64,000 bases of DNA, taken from assembly GCA_013822765.1 (NCBI GenBank), contig PNKY01000001.1, positions 372,001 to 436,000 of the forward strand. The letters run 5' to 3'. Positions within the stretch are counted from its first letter, which is position 1. Every line of letters starts with the position of its first letter. Source of the stretch: Rhodospirillum sp. Its GTDB lineage: Bacteria > Pseudomonadota > Alphaproteobacteria > Dongiales > Dongiaceae. The translations under genes were made by a program, and so were the position numbers. The notes beneath the pieces are model-generated. The model searched no databases, was not told the origin of the DNA, and worked only from the letters and a program-made list of their open reading frames with translations. Positions 24,151 through 33,048 of the stretch are shown in pieces.

Positions 24151-26193
24151 ATGCCAGGCAGAGCACCTTCGGCGCCTCGCTGCGCCGCCATCGTCGGCCC
24201 TTATTCCAGCGGCAAGACGTCGCTGCTCGAAAGCCTGCTGCATGTCACGGGCGCCCTCTCCAAGAAAGGCACCGCCAAGGAAAAGACCCTGCTGGGCGAC
24301 AGCTCGGCGGAAGCGCGCGCCCGCGGCCTGTCGGTCGAGACGACCGCCGCGCAAGCCGAATTCCTGGGCGAACGTTGGACCTTCCTGGATTGCCCCGGCG
24401 CGGTCGAGCTGTCGCAGGACATGCGCAATGCGGTGCTGGCATCCGACGTCGCCATCGTGGTCGCTGAGCCGCAGACCGAGAAGGCCCTGACGCTGGCGCC
24501 GATCTTCAAATTTCTCGACGACAACAAGATTCCCCACATCCTCTTCGTCAACAAGATGGATACGTCCGGCCTGCGCGTGCGCGACGTGATGGAGTCGCTG
24601 CAGGCGGTCTCCTCGCGCCCGCTGGTGCTGCGGCAAGTGCCGATTCGCGAAGAGGGGAAGAACGGCGACGTGGTCGCCGGCTATGTCGACCTGGTGAGCG
24701 AGCGCGCGTACCGCTATCACCCGGGCCAGCCTTCCGATCTCGTCAAGCTGCCGGACGACATGATGCCGCGCGAGCAGGAAGCGCGCGAGCAGATGCTGGA
24801 GCACCTGGCGGATTTCGATGACCAGCTGCTCGAGCAATTGCTGAGCGATGCGGTACCGAGCAAGGAGTCGATCTATCAGCAGCTGAGCAAGGACCTGGCG
24901 CAGGACCTGATCGTGCCGGTGCTGATGGGGGCCGCGGAGCAGGATTACGGCGTGCGCCGCCTGCTGAAGGCGTTGCGTCATGACGTGCCCGGACCGGAAG
25001 CCGCTCGCGATCGGCTCGGCCTCGACGGCGAGGCGACCGCGGTGGTCGTCTTCAAGACCTATCATCAGCCGCACAGCGGCAAGATCGCGCTGGGACGCGT
25101 GCTGTCGGGCCAGATCGCCGACGGCCAGACCCTGTCCGACCAGCGTATCGGCGCGCTGCTGAAGCCGAAGGGCAACGGCTTTGACAAGATCGCGAAGGCG
25201 GCGGCCGGCGAGGTGGTCGGGCTTGGCCGCATGGACGCACTGAAGACCGGCGATGTCCTGACCGCGAGCGGCAAGGCGCCAAGCGGATTCAAATGGCCGG
25301 AGCCGCTGGCGGCGCTATACGCCCTGGCGGTCGATGCGGAGAACCGCAATGACGAAGTGAAGCTGACAGCGGCATTGGCGAAGCTGTCGGAGGAGGACCC
25401 CTCGCTCAGCTTTGCCCACAATCCCGATACGCACGAGTTGCTGCTGCACGGCCAGGGCGACATTCATCTGCAGATCGCGCTGGAGCGGCTGAAGCTGCGC
25501 TACAACCTGCCGGTCAAGGCGCGCCGGCCGCAGGTCAGCTACAAGGAAACGATCCGCGCCCAGGTGAAGCAGCATGCCCGCTTCAAGCGCCAGTCCGGCG
25601 GCCACGGCCAGTTCGGCGACGTGCATGTCGAAGTATGGCCGCAGACTCGCGGCCAGGGCTTCGAGTTCCACGACCGGGTGGTCGGCGGCTCAGTACCGCG
25701 ACAATTCATCGGCTCGGTGGAGGAAGGCGTCCGCGAGTACTTGTCGCGCGGACCGCTGGGCTTCCCGGTGGTCGATGTTGCGGTCGCGCTCTATGACGGC
25801 CAGTATCACTCGGTCGACAGCTCCGACGCCGCGTTCAAGACGGCGGCGCGGATGGCAATGCAGGAGGCGATGCCGAAATGCCATCCGATCCTGCTGGAAC
25901 CGATCTTCGCGGTCGACATTTCAGCTCCAGCGAGCCTGATCTCGCGGGTCCATTCGCTGGTGACCGGCCGGCGTGGGCAGATCCTGCAGATCGCGAGCAA
26001 GCCGGATTGGGACGGCTGGGAGGTGGTGGAATGCCTGATGCCGCAATCGGAGCTGCAGGATCTGGTGATCGAACTGCGTTCTCTGACCTATGGCGTCGGC
26101 AACTTCGCCTACCGGTTCGACCATCTGCAGGAATTGACCGGGCGGCTGGCCGACAAGGTGATCGAGCAACGCCAGGCCGTAGGAGCCAGATGA
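24151..26193 (+). CDS. EF-G-like translational GTPase (FusA2-type)
   Basis: A 680-residue protein with EF-G domain order. The G1 loop is GPYSSGKTS near residue 17, G3 is DCPG and G4 is NKMD. Domains II to V follow: FKTYHQPHSGKIALGRVLSG, a domain III/IV segment VSYKETIRAQVKQHARFKRQSGGHGQFGD (written as VSYKETIRAQ and QSGGHGQFGD), and the C-terminal ferredoxin-like fold with ISRVHSLVTGRRGQI. Classic EF-G has His after DTPG; here the residue after DCPG is Ala, so the catalytic His is missing. It is an EF-G paralogue, not the housekeeping gene, possibly acting in ribosome recycling or stress. ATG 24151 is preceded by AGGGAGGGA. Confidence 0.85.
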   Translation: MPGRAPSAPRCAAIVGPYSSGKTSLLESLLHVTGALSKKGTAKEKTLLGDSSAEARARGLSVETTAAQAEFLGERWTFLDCPGAVELSQDMRNAVLASDVAIVVAEPQTEKALTLAPIFKFLDDNKIPHILFVNKMDTSGLRVRDVMESLQAVSSRPLVLRQVPIREEGKNGDVVAGYVDLVSERAYRYHPGQPSDLVKLPDDMMPREQEAREQMLEHLADFDDQLLEQLLSDAVPSKESIYQQLSKDLAQDLIVPVLMGAAEQDYGVRRLLKALRHDVPGPEAARDRLGLDGEATAVVVFKTYHQPHSGKIALGRVLSGQIADGQTLSDQRIGALLKPKGNGFDKIAKAAAGEVVGLGRMDALKTGDVLTASGKAPSGFKWPEPLAALYALAVDAENRNDEVKLTAALAKLSEEDPSLSFAHNPDTHELLLHGQGDIHLQIALERLKLRYNLPVKARRPQVSYKETIRAQVKQHARFKRQSGGHGQFGDVHVEVWPQTRGQGFEFHDRVVGGSVPRQFIGSVEEGVREYLSRGPLGFPVVDVAVALYDGQYHSVDSSDAAFKTAARMAMQEAMPKCHPILLEPIFAVDISAPASLISRVHSLVTGRRGQILQIASKPDWDGWEVVECLMPQSELQDLVIELRSLTYGVGNFAYRFDHLQELTGRLADKVIEQRQAVGAR

Positions 26194-26248
26194 AGCGTGA
26201 TCCGTTCCAAGGCGTGTTGATCGCGACCCGATCCGCGAAGGATCGCTC

Positions 26249-26252
<4 letters not shown>
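26190..26252 (+). CDS. Possible 20-residue coupling ORF
   Basis: ATG 26190 overlaps the stop of the EF-G-like gene (ATGA). The frame MKRDPFQGVLIATRSAKDRS ends in TGA at 26250-26252, which overlaps the GTG start of the Gly/Asn-repeat gene. The two overlaps would let ribosomes pass from one gene to the next. There is no recognisable domain, and the peptide may simply be a translational link. It could also be chance. Confidence 0.3.
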
Positions 26253-27100
<848 letters not shown>

Positions 27101-27140
27101 CCTGCTGATCACGCTAATTTGCTGAAAAGTTTATCTATCT

Positions 27141-27157
27141 CTGACATTTAGCTGACA
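27141..27157 (+). promoter_or_regulatory. Direct repeat CTGACA-N5-CTGACA, response-regulator site candidate
   Basis: Two identical hexamers 11 bases apart (27141-27146 and 27152-27157) in the AT-rich 177-base gap upstream of the second Gly/Asn-repeat gene and its two-component system. OmpR/PhoB-family regulators bind such tandem half-sites on one face of the helix. Binding by the regulator encoded at 27872 is inferred. Confidence 0.5.
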
Positions 27158-27277
27158 ATCCGCCAACAAAACGACGCACCGACTCCGCACGGTGGTAGGT
27201 CGTCACCGGCGATTCATGGGCCGTTCAGCTTAGAACCCGTACAAAGAACGGACCGAAAAGGACTTGGTCTCTCGCCC

Positions 27278-27865
27278 ATGCTCTGTGGCCAGAACAGGAA
27301 GCGGTCTCGAAGGCTGGCGCTCGTCGCGCTGATGGCCGTGAGCCTGCTCGCCACCGAGACCCTTCTGACCGTCTGGAGCGACCCCGCCTTTGCCAAGAAT
27401 GGTGGCGGGAATGGTGGCGGCAATGGTGGTGGGAATGGCGGTGGCAACGGCGGCGGGAATGGTGGCGGCGGTGGTGGGAATGGCGGTGGCAACGGCAGCA
27501 GCGGCGGCAACGGCAATTCGAATGCCGGCGGCAACGGCAAGTCGAACGCCGGCGGCAACGGCAAGGGCAAGGGACCCAGCAGTGACGCCGCCACCAGCAG
27601 CGGGGCGCCGGAGATCCAGATCGAGGACACCGACTCGGTGCTCAGCCTGCGCGAAGCGGGCGTCATCCGTCCCCTCGAGGACGTCTATGAGGTGGCCGAG
27701 GAACAGCTCGATGGCCGGGTGCTGGATGCCAAGCTGGTCGGCAACGTAAACCAGGGCTGGAATTATGACCTGCGCGTCGTGACCGAGGATGGTCATGTCC
27801 ACAATGCGCGCTATGATGCGGCGACCCTCGCGTTGCGAACATTGGACGGTCAGCCGGTCGAGTAG
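27278..27865 (+). CDS. Secreted Gly/Asn-repeat protein with PepSY-like C-terminus, copy 2
   Basis: A 195-residue paralogue of the 26249-27100 protein. A signal peptide ends in DPAFA|K at residue 39. A shorter GGGN tract follows (about 41-75), then NSNAGGNGKSNAGGNGKGKG, and the last 80 residues are the same domain as in copy 1: SVLSLREAGVIRPLEDVYEV, AEEQLDGRVLDAKLVG, WNYDLRVVTEDGHVHNARYD, LDGQPVE. The response-regulator gene begins 6 bases after its stop, so it is co-transcribed with the two-component system. This suggests an accessory or target role in the same signalling path, as known for other PepSY proteins next to PhoP/PhoQ-like systems. Confidence 0.78.
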   Translation: MLCGQNRKRSRRLALVALMAVSLLATETLLTVWSDPAFAKNGGGNGGGNGGGNGGGNGGGNGGGGGGNGGGNGSSGGNGNSNAGGNGKSNAGGNGKGKGPSSDAATSSGAPEIQIEDTDSVLSLREAGVIRPLEDVYEVAEEQLDGRVLDAKLVGNVNQGWNYDLRVVTEDGHVHNARYDAATLALRTLDGQPVE

Positions 27866-27871
27866 CAAACA

Positions 27872-28579
27872 ATGCGCGTATTGGTGATCGAGGACGATCC
27901 CAACCTCAGTCGTCAGCTGGCAAGCGCGCTCGACAGCGCGGGGTATGTCGTCGAGTCCGCGACCGACGGTGAGCAGGGCCACTTTCTCGGCGACACCTCC
28001 GATTTCGACGCAGTCGTCCTGGACCTCGGCCTGCCGGGCATGAACGGCATCGACGTGCTGCGCAAGTGGCGCGATGCCGGCCGGAGCATGCCGGTGCTGA
28101 TCCTCACCGCGCGCGACCTGTGGTCCGACAAGGTGGCCGGCATCGATGCCGGCGCCGACGACTATCTCGCCAAGCCGTTCCACATGGCGGAGTTGCTGGC
28201 CCGGGTGCGGGCCCTCATCCGCCGCAGCGCCGGTCGCGCCGATCCGGTCCTGGTGAGCGGCGCGATCAGGTTCGACACCCGGTCCGGGACCACGACGCGC
28301 GACGGCGTGCCGGTCATCCTGACCACGTTCGAGCAGCGCTTGCTGCAGTTCCTGATGCACCGCACCGGCCATATCGTCGGGCGCAGCGAGATCATCGAGC
28401 ACATCTACGCCCAGGATTTCGACCGCGATTCGAATACCGTCGAGGTCTTTGTCCGGCGCCTGCGCCTGAAGCTCGGCTCCGATTCGATAGAGACAGTGCG
28501 CGGTCAAGGCTATCGCATGCCGCAGGGGGACGGTTCACCACCAACCGGCGCCGGGCGCGACACCACCGGGACCGGCTGA
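27872..28579 (+). CDS. OmpR/PhoP-family response regulator
   Basis: A 235-residue regulator. The receiver domain has the acidic pair ED(D) at 7-9, phospho-acceptor Asp51 in VVLDLGLPGMNG, the Thr in LTARD and Lys in AKPF. The winged-helix effector (about 130-220) contains LLQFLMHRTGHIVGRSEI and the recognition helix region SNTVEVFVRRLRLKL, ending GQGYRM, all typical of OmpR/PhoP. The C-terminus has an extra 15-residue Gly/Thr-rich tail. The sensor kinase gene starts directly after the stop codon. Upstream, the 27141-27157 direct repeat is a candidate self-regulation site. Confidence 0.92.
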   Translation: MRVLVIEDDPNLSRQLASALDSAGYVVESATDGEQGHFLGDTSDFDAVVLDLGLPGMNGIDVLRKWRDAGRSMPVLILTARDLWSDKVAGIDAGADDYLAKPFHMAELLARVRALIRRSAGRADPVLVSGAIRFDTRSGTTTRDGVPVILTTFEQRLLQFLMHRTGHIVGRSEIIEHIYAQDFDRDSNTVEVFVRRLRLKLGSDSIETVRGQGYRMPQGDGSPPTGAGRDTTGTG

Positions 28580-28580
28580 G

Positions 28581-29945
28581 TTGGGGCGTCGCCGTATTCC
28601 GCTCCCGCACCGGAAGTCGCTGACCTTCCGCTTGGTCGTCGGTGCATCGCTGCTGTGCGGGGCAACCCTGTTAGCGGCTTATGTCCTCCTGACCACGCTA
28701 TTCGATCTGCATCTGAGACGGGGTGTCGATGCCGATCTGGTCGATCGCCTCGACGATCTCGCCGCGGGCCTCGAAACGACTGCCGATGGCGGCATCAGGC
28801 TGGCGCGCGAGCCCGACCTGCCGAAATACGATCGGCAACTCTCCGGTTACTATTGGCAGGTCGAATCCGAGGACACGCTGCCGATCCGCTCACGCTCGTT
28901 GTGGGATGCGCGCCTGCCATCGCCGGTTGCCCAGAACGCGCTAGGCGAGATCAAGCTGCGCGAGATCAAAGGCCCTCGCTCGGAGCGGCTGCGACTGGCC
29001 CAGCGCACTCTCCAGTTCGACGCGCCGACTCCGCCGGTGACCTTTTCCGTAGCAGCCGATCTGGCTCCAGTGCAGGCGGCCGCTCGGCAGTTTTCGCGGA
29101 TCCTGGCTATTGCCCTGGCCTTTCTCGGCGTTGGACTGGTTTCGGCGGTGGTGCTGCAGGTGCGCGTCGGCTTGCGGCCGCTCGAAGAGATCAAGTCCGC
29201 GCTGGCCGCGATCCGCGCCGGCGCGGTCAAGCGGCTGTCGGACGATACGCCGACTGAGATCGCGCCGCTGGCCCACGAGTTGAATGCCTTGCTCGATCAC
29301 CATGGCTCGCTGATCGATCGCGCACGTGGGCAAGCCGGCGATCTCGCTCATGCGCTTAAGACACCCCTCGCCGTCCTGCGCAACGAGATGGAGAACGAGG
29401 CGACACCGGATCGCAAGCTGGCGCTGGAACAGATCGACGCGATGACGGACGCGGTGCAACACCACCTGGCGCGCGCCCAGGCGGTGGGCGGGGCGCGCCT
29501 GCTCGGCGTGCGGGCCGATGCGGCGCATGCGATCGAAGCGCTGGCGCGCACCCTGCCGCGCATGAGCGATCGCGACATCGAGGTCGAGGTCGCGCTGAGG
29601 GCGAATCCGCTGTGGTTCGCGGGCGAGGCGCAGGACCTGAGCGAGCTGCTGGGGAACCTGCTCGACAACGCGTGCAAATGGGCGGCCGGCAAGGTACGGA
29701 TCGCCGCCGAGCGCGCCAACGACCGGCTGAAAATCGAGATCGGCGACGACGGCCCGGGCATCGCGGCGGAGCAGCGCGCGAAGGCGTTGCAGCGCGGCGG
29801 CCGGCTCGACGAGCTCAAGCCCGGCAGCGGCCTTGGCCTCACCATCGCGCTCGATCTCGCGACGCTCTATGGCGGCTCCTTGACGCTGGGCCGGTCCGCG
29901 CTCGGCGGTTTGAAGGTGGAGCTGGATCTGCCGGCAGCGGATTAG
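28581..29945 (+). CDS. Sensor histidine kinase (PhoQ-like)
   Basis: A 454-residue membrane kinase from TTG 28581, one base after the regulator stop. First membrane segment: LVVGASLLCGATLLAAYVLL. A periplasmic domain of about 120 residues follows, then the second segment ILAIALAFLGVGLVSAVVL and a HAMP linker. The phospho-accepting His is residue 257 in GDLAHALKTPLAVLRNE. The ATP domain has LLGNLLDNACKWA (N box), IGDDGPGI (G1) and GSGLGLTIA (G2). The arrangement, with DLAHALKTPL and PhoQ-like ATPase, is typical of sensors of cations or envelope state. It phosphorylates the regulator encoded just upstream. Confidence 0.92.
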   Translation: MGRRRIPLPHRKSLTFRLVVGASLLCGATLLAAYVLLTTLFDLHLRRGVDADLVDRLDDLAAGLETTADGGIRLAREPDLPKYDRQLSGYYWQVESEDTLPIRSRSLWDARLPSPVAQNALGEIKLREIKGPRSERLRLAQRTLQFDAPTPPVTFSVAADLAPVQAAARQFSRILAIALAFLGVGLVSAVVLQVRVGLRPLEEIKSALAAIRAGAVKRLSDDTPTEIAPLAHELNALLDHHGSLIDRARGQAGDLAHALKTPLAVLRNEMENEATPDRKLALEQIDAMTDAVQHHLARAQAVGGARLLGVRADAAHAIEALARTLPRMSDRDIEVEVALRANPLWFAGEAQDLSELLGNLLDNACKWAAGKVRIAAERANDRLKIEIGDDGPGIAAEQRAKALQRGGRLDELKPGSGLGLTIALDLATLYGGSLTLGRSALGGLKVELDLPAAD

Positions 29946-29988
29946 ACACCCGCCTCAGCGCCATGCGATCCTCGGCCAAGGAGGCCTC

Positions 29989-31044
29989 ATGCCGCTTGTT
30001 CTTCCGCCGCTACAGACCGGCGCCGCGGCTTGGTATGGCCCGGAGATGGCCGCGCGCAGCGACTGGCTGATGCCGCTGACCGCCGCGGACGTCCGCGAGA
30101 TCGAGCAGGCGGTGGAGCCGCTGGTTGCCCTCGACGCCGACATCGCAGCGATCTCCGCCGCCGACTTTCCGCTGCCGTCGCTGGGTCCGAAACTGAAGGC
30201 GCGCGTGCGTGACGAAGTCTTGAGCGGCCGCGGCTTCCTGCTGATGCGCGGCCTGCCGCTCGAGCGCTGGAGCCTGCGCGCGGCTGCGACCGCGTATTTC
30301 GGACTGGGCGCGCATCTCGGCAGCGCCCGCTCGCAGAACGCCAAGGGCCACGTGCTGGGCCATGTGCGGGATCTCGGGCTCGATGCGCTGGATCCCAATG
30401 TCCGCATCTACCAGACCAGCGCCCGCCAGACCTTTCATACCGACTCTTGCGACATCGTCGCGCTGCTGTGCCTGAAGACCGCCCGCTCGGGCGGGCTGTC
30501 GGCACTGGTGAGTTCGACCACCATCTTCAACGAGATGCGCCGGCGGCGGCCCGACCTGCTGGCGCTGCTGCTGGAGCCTATCGCGACCGATCGGCGCGGC
30601 GAGGTGGCGGCGGGGCAGAAGCCGTATTTCGAGATTCCGGTCTTCACCTGGCACGAGGGGCAGCTGAGCGCGATCTATCAGCGCCAGTATATCGACTCGG
30701 CGCAGCGTTTCGCCGATGCGCCGCGCCTGACCGCGGCCCATCGCGAGGCGCTCGATCTGTTCGACGCGCTGGCCGAGGATCCGGCGTTGAACATGACGAT
30801 GGAATTCAAGCCGGGCGACGTTCAGTTCGTCCACAACCACACCATCCTGCACGACCGGACCGCGTTCGTGGACTGGCCGGAACCCGACCGGCGGCGGCAT
30901 CTGCTGCGACTGTGGCTCGCCGCGTCGGACGCGCGGCTGCTGCCGGCGGTCTTTGCCCAGAGATATGGATCGGTGACGATCGGAGACCGCGGCGGCGTCA
31001 TCGTCGCCGGCGCCCGGCTGCACGCGCCGCTGCAGGTCGACTGA
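29989..31044 (+). CDS. TauD/TfdA-family 2-oxoglutarate dioxygenase
   Basis: A 351-residue enzyme with the Fe(II) ligand motif HTD in QTFHTDSCDIVALLC and a distal His in VQFVHNHTILHDRTAF; an Arg in RRRHLLRLWL fits the 2-oxoglutarate contact. It should hydroxylate an unactivated carbon. It is longer at the N-terminus than the taurine enzyme and lacks its substrate residues, so taurine is not implied; the carnitine/betaine-like and clavaminate-like branches are alternatives. A perfect AAGGAGG lies 4 bases before the ATG. It is convergent with phaC with a single base between the stops. Confidence 0.82.
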   Translation: MPLVLPPLQTGAAAWYGPEMAARSDWLMPLTAADVREIEQAVEPLVALDADIAAISAADFPLPSLGPKLKARVRDEVLSGRGFLLMRGLPLERWSLRAAATAYFGLGAHLGSARSQNAKGHVLGHVRDLGLDALDPNVRIYQTSARQTFHTDSCDIVALLCLKTARSGGLSALVSSTTIFNEMRRRRPDLLALLLEPIATDRRGEVAAGQKPYFEIPVFTWHEGQLSAIYQRQYIDSAQRFADAPRLTAAHREALDLFDALAEDPALNMTMEFKPGDVQFVHNHTILHDRTAFVDWPEPDRRRHLLRLWLAASDARLLPAVFAQRYGSVTIGDRGGVIVAGARLHAPLQVD

Positions 31045-31045
31045 T

Positions 31046-32851
31046 CTACTGCGCCTGCACCTTGACGTAGGCGCCGGGCGCGTCCTCGATCGGCTTCAGC
31101 TTGCCCGACCCCGGTTCACGCGCCGGCACCTTGCCGTCGTCGAACGCGGCGATCCATTGCTGCCATTCAGGCCACCAGGATCCGGGCTTCATCTCGGCAT
31201 TCGCCAGCCACTCGTCCGGGTTCTTCGGGTACGACTTCGCCTTGGTGTTGGTCCAGTGGTTGTATTTGCCGGCCGCCGGCGGATTGACCACGCCGGCGAT
31301 GTGCCCAGATGCCGCCAGCACGAAGCGCACGGGACCGGAGTAGAGCTGGGTCGCGACATAGGTCGCCTTCCACGGCGCGATGTGGTCCTCGCGGGTCGAC
31401 AGGATGAAGGCCGGCGTCTTCACCTTGCGGAGGTCGATGTCGACCCCGTTCAGATCGATCCCGTTCGGTTTGCTCAGCAGGTTGTTCTGATACATGTTGC
31501 GCAGATAGAAGCTGTGCATCGCCGCCGGCATCCGCGTGGAGTCCGAGTTCCAGTAGAGCAGGTCGAACGGGAACGGCTCCTTGCCCAGCAGGTAGTTGTT
31601 GATGACGAACGACCAGATCAGGTCGTTGGCGCGCAGCATGTTGAAGGTATTGGCCATCTCCGCGCCCTCGAGATAGCCGCGCTCGTTCATCTTCTCCTCG
31701 AGCGCCGCCAGCTGCTCCTCGTCGATGAAGACGGTGAGTTCGCCGGCTTCTTTGAAATCGACCAGCGTGGTGAGGAAGGTCGCGCTCGCGATGCGCTCGG
31801 CTCCGCCTTTGGCGACCAGGTATGCGAGCAGCGAGGCCAGCAGCGTGCCGCCCAGGCAATAGCCGATGACATTGGCGGTCTTCTCGCCGGTCGCCTTTTC
31901 CATCGCGTCGAGCGCCGCGATCGGCCCCTCCAGCAGATAGTCTTCGAACGACTTGGCGGCGAGCTTCTCATCGGGATTGACCCACGAGATCACGAACACC
32001 GAGTGGCCCTGATCCACCGCCCATTTGATGAAGGAGTTCGCCGGCTTGAGATCGAGGATGTAGTATTTGTTGATCCACGGCGGAATGATCAGTAGCGGCC
32101 GCTTCGCGACCTCCTTGGTGGTCGGCGTGTATTGGAGGAGCTGGATCAGGTCGTTCTGGTAGACTACCTTGCCCGGTGTGACCGCGATGTTCTTGCCGAC
32201 CTCGAAGGCCTCGAGGTCGGTCATGCGGATCTTAAGCTGGCCCTTGCCGCGTTCCAGATCCTCGAGCAGGTTTTCCAGGCCCTTCACTAGGTTCTCGCCG
32301 CGGCTGTCGATGGTGGCGCGCAGCACCTCCGGATTGGTGAGCACGAAGTTGCTCGGCGCCATCGCGTCGACGAACTGGCGGGTATAGAAGTCGATCTTGC
32401 GTGACGTCTTGTCGTCCAGCCCCTCGACGCTCTGCACGGTCGATTGCAGCCAGCGCGCTGTCAGCAAATAGGATTGCTTGACGAAATCGAACACCTGGTT
32501 GTCCTGCCAGGCGGCGTCCTTGAAGCGGCGATCGTCCTTCGCCGGCGCGATGACGGGATCGGACTCCTGGCCCATCATGCGCTTGGCGGTCGACTGCCAC
32601 AGGTTCATGTAGTCCTGCCAAAGCGAGAACTGCGCTTCCATCAGCTTGGCTGGATCACTCATCAGTCGCGCGGTCATTTCCATGAAGGCGCGGCCCATCG
32701 CCATGGGGTCCACGCCGCCCGAGGCGTTCTGGAACTGGTTGCGCTGAATGAAATCCGCGACTAGGCGCTGGGACTGCTCGGCGATCCGGGTCATGGCCTG
32801 GGACCAGGCAGCCGGGTCCATATGGCCGTTTCCCCCGCTCTGTTCGCTCAT
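31046..32851 (-). CDS. phaC: Class I poly(3-hydroxyalkanoate) synthase
   Basis: A 601-residue PhaC. The nucleophile is Cys332 in the lipase-like box GYCLGGTL. The other catalytic residues are visible as Asp in TREDHIAPW and His in ASGHIAGVVNPP. The N-terminal 200 residues include the family segment WQDNQVFDFVKQSYLLTARWLQ. Class I enzymes polymerise short-chain 3-hydroxyacyl-CoA into storage granules as a single subunit. No phaA, phaB, phaR or phasin gene is nearby. The promoter should lie in the 197-base gap shared with the divergent OmpA-type lipoprotein gene. Confidence 0.94.
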   Translation of the reverse strand: MSEQSGGNGHMDPAAWSQAMTRIAEQSQRLVADFIQRNQFQNASGGVDPMAMGRAFMEMTARLMSDPAKLMEAQFSLWQDYMNLWQSTAKRMMGQESDPVIAPAKDDRRFKDAAWQDNQVFDFVKQSYLLTARWLQSTVQSVEGLDDKTSRKIDFYTRQFVDAMAPSNFVLTNPEVLRATIDSRGENLVKGLENLLEDLERGKGQLKIRMTDLEAFEVGKNIAVTPGKVVYQNDLIQLLQYTPTTKEVAKRPLLIIPPWINKYYILDLKPANSFIKWAVDQGHSVFVISWVNPDEKLAAKSFEDYLLEGPIAALDAMEKATGEKTANVIGYCLGGTLLASLLAYLVAKGGAERIASATFLTTLVDFKEAGELTVFIDEEQLAALEEKMNERGYLEGAEMANTFNMLRANDLIWSFVINNYLLGKEPFPFDLLYWNSDSTRMPAAMHSFYLRNMYQNNLLSKPNGIDLNGVDIDLRKVKTPAFILSTREDHIAPWKATYVATQLYSGPVRFVLAASGHIAGVVNPPAAGKYNHWTNTKAKSYPKNPDEWLANAEMKPGSWWPEWQQWIAAFDDGKVPAREPGSGKLKPIEDAPGAYVKVQAQ

Positions 32852-32919
32852 GCGTCCTCTCAGAATTCTATTGTTTTATCAACGCCTTGCTTTGTCCCAA
32901 GCCATCGGCGATTTTGGCA

Positions 32920-32947
32920 ATCGACGCAAGTCGATCTTTGCTATAGT
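32920..32947 (+). promoter_or_regulatory. Palindrome and -10-like element between phaC and the OmpA lipoprotein gene
   Basis: ATCGAC-GCAA-GTCGAT (32920-32935) is a perfect 6-base inverted repeat, followed by TATAGT (32942-32947), a good -10 hexamer for the rightward gene. No clear -35 stands 16-18 bases upstream, so an activator site or weak promoter is possible. Confidence 0.3.
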
Positions 32948-33048
32948 AGCGCACGCTCAGAATTCGGCACTAAGTCGTTGAATGACGGTCGCAAATGGCA
33001 AGCAGATCGCGCTCGGCATGGTGTCCAGTAGGGAGAGGCGCTGACCTT

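Noticed and set aside
29989..31044. Taurine dioxygenase assignment for this TauD-family gene
   Set aside because: It lies away from the transporter genes and is longer and divergent; the operon copy at 44928-45794 is the better tauD.
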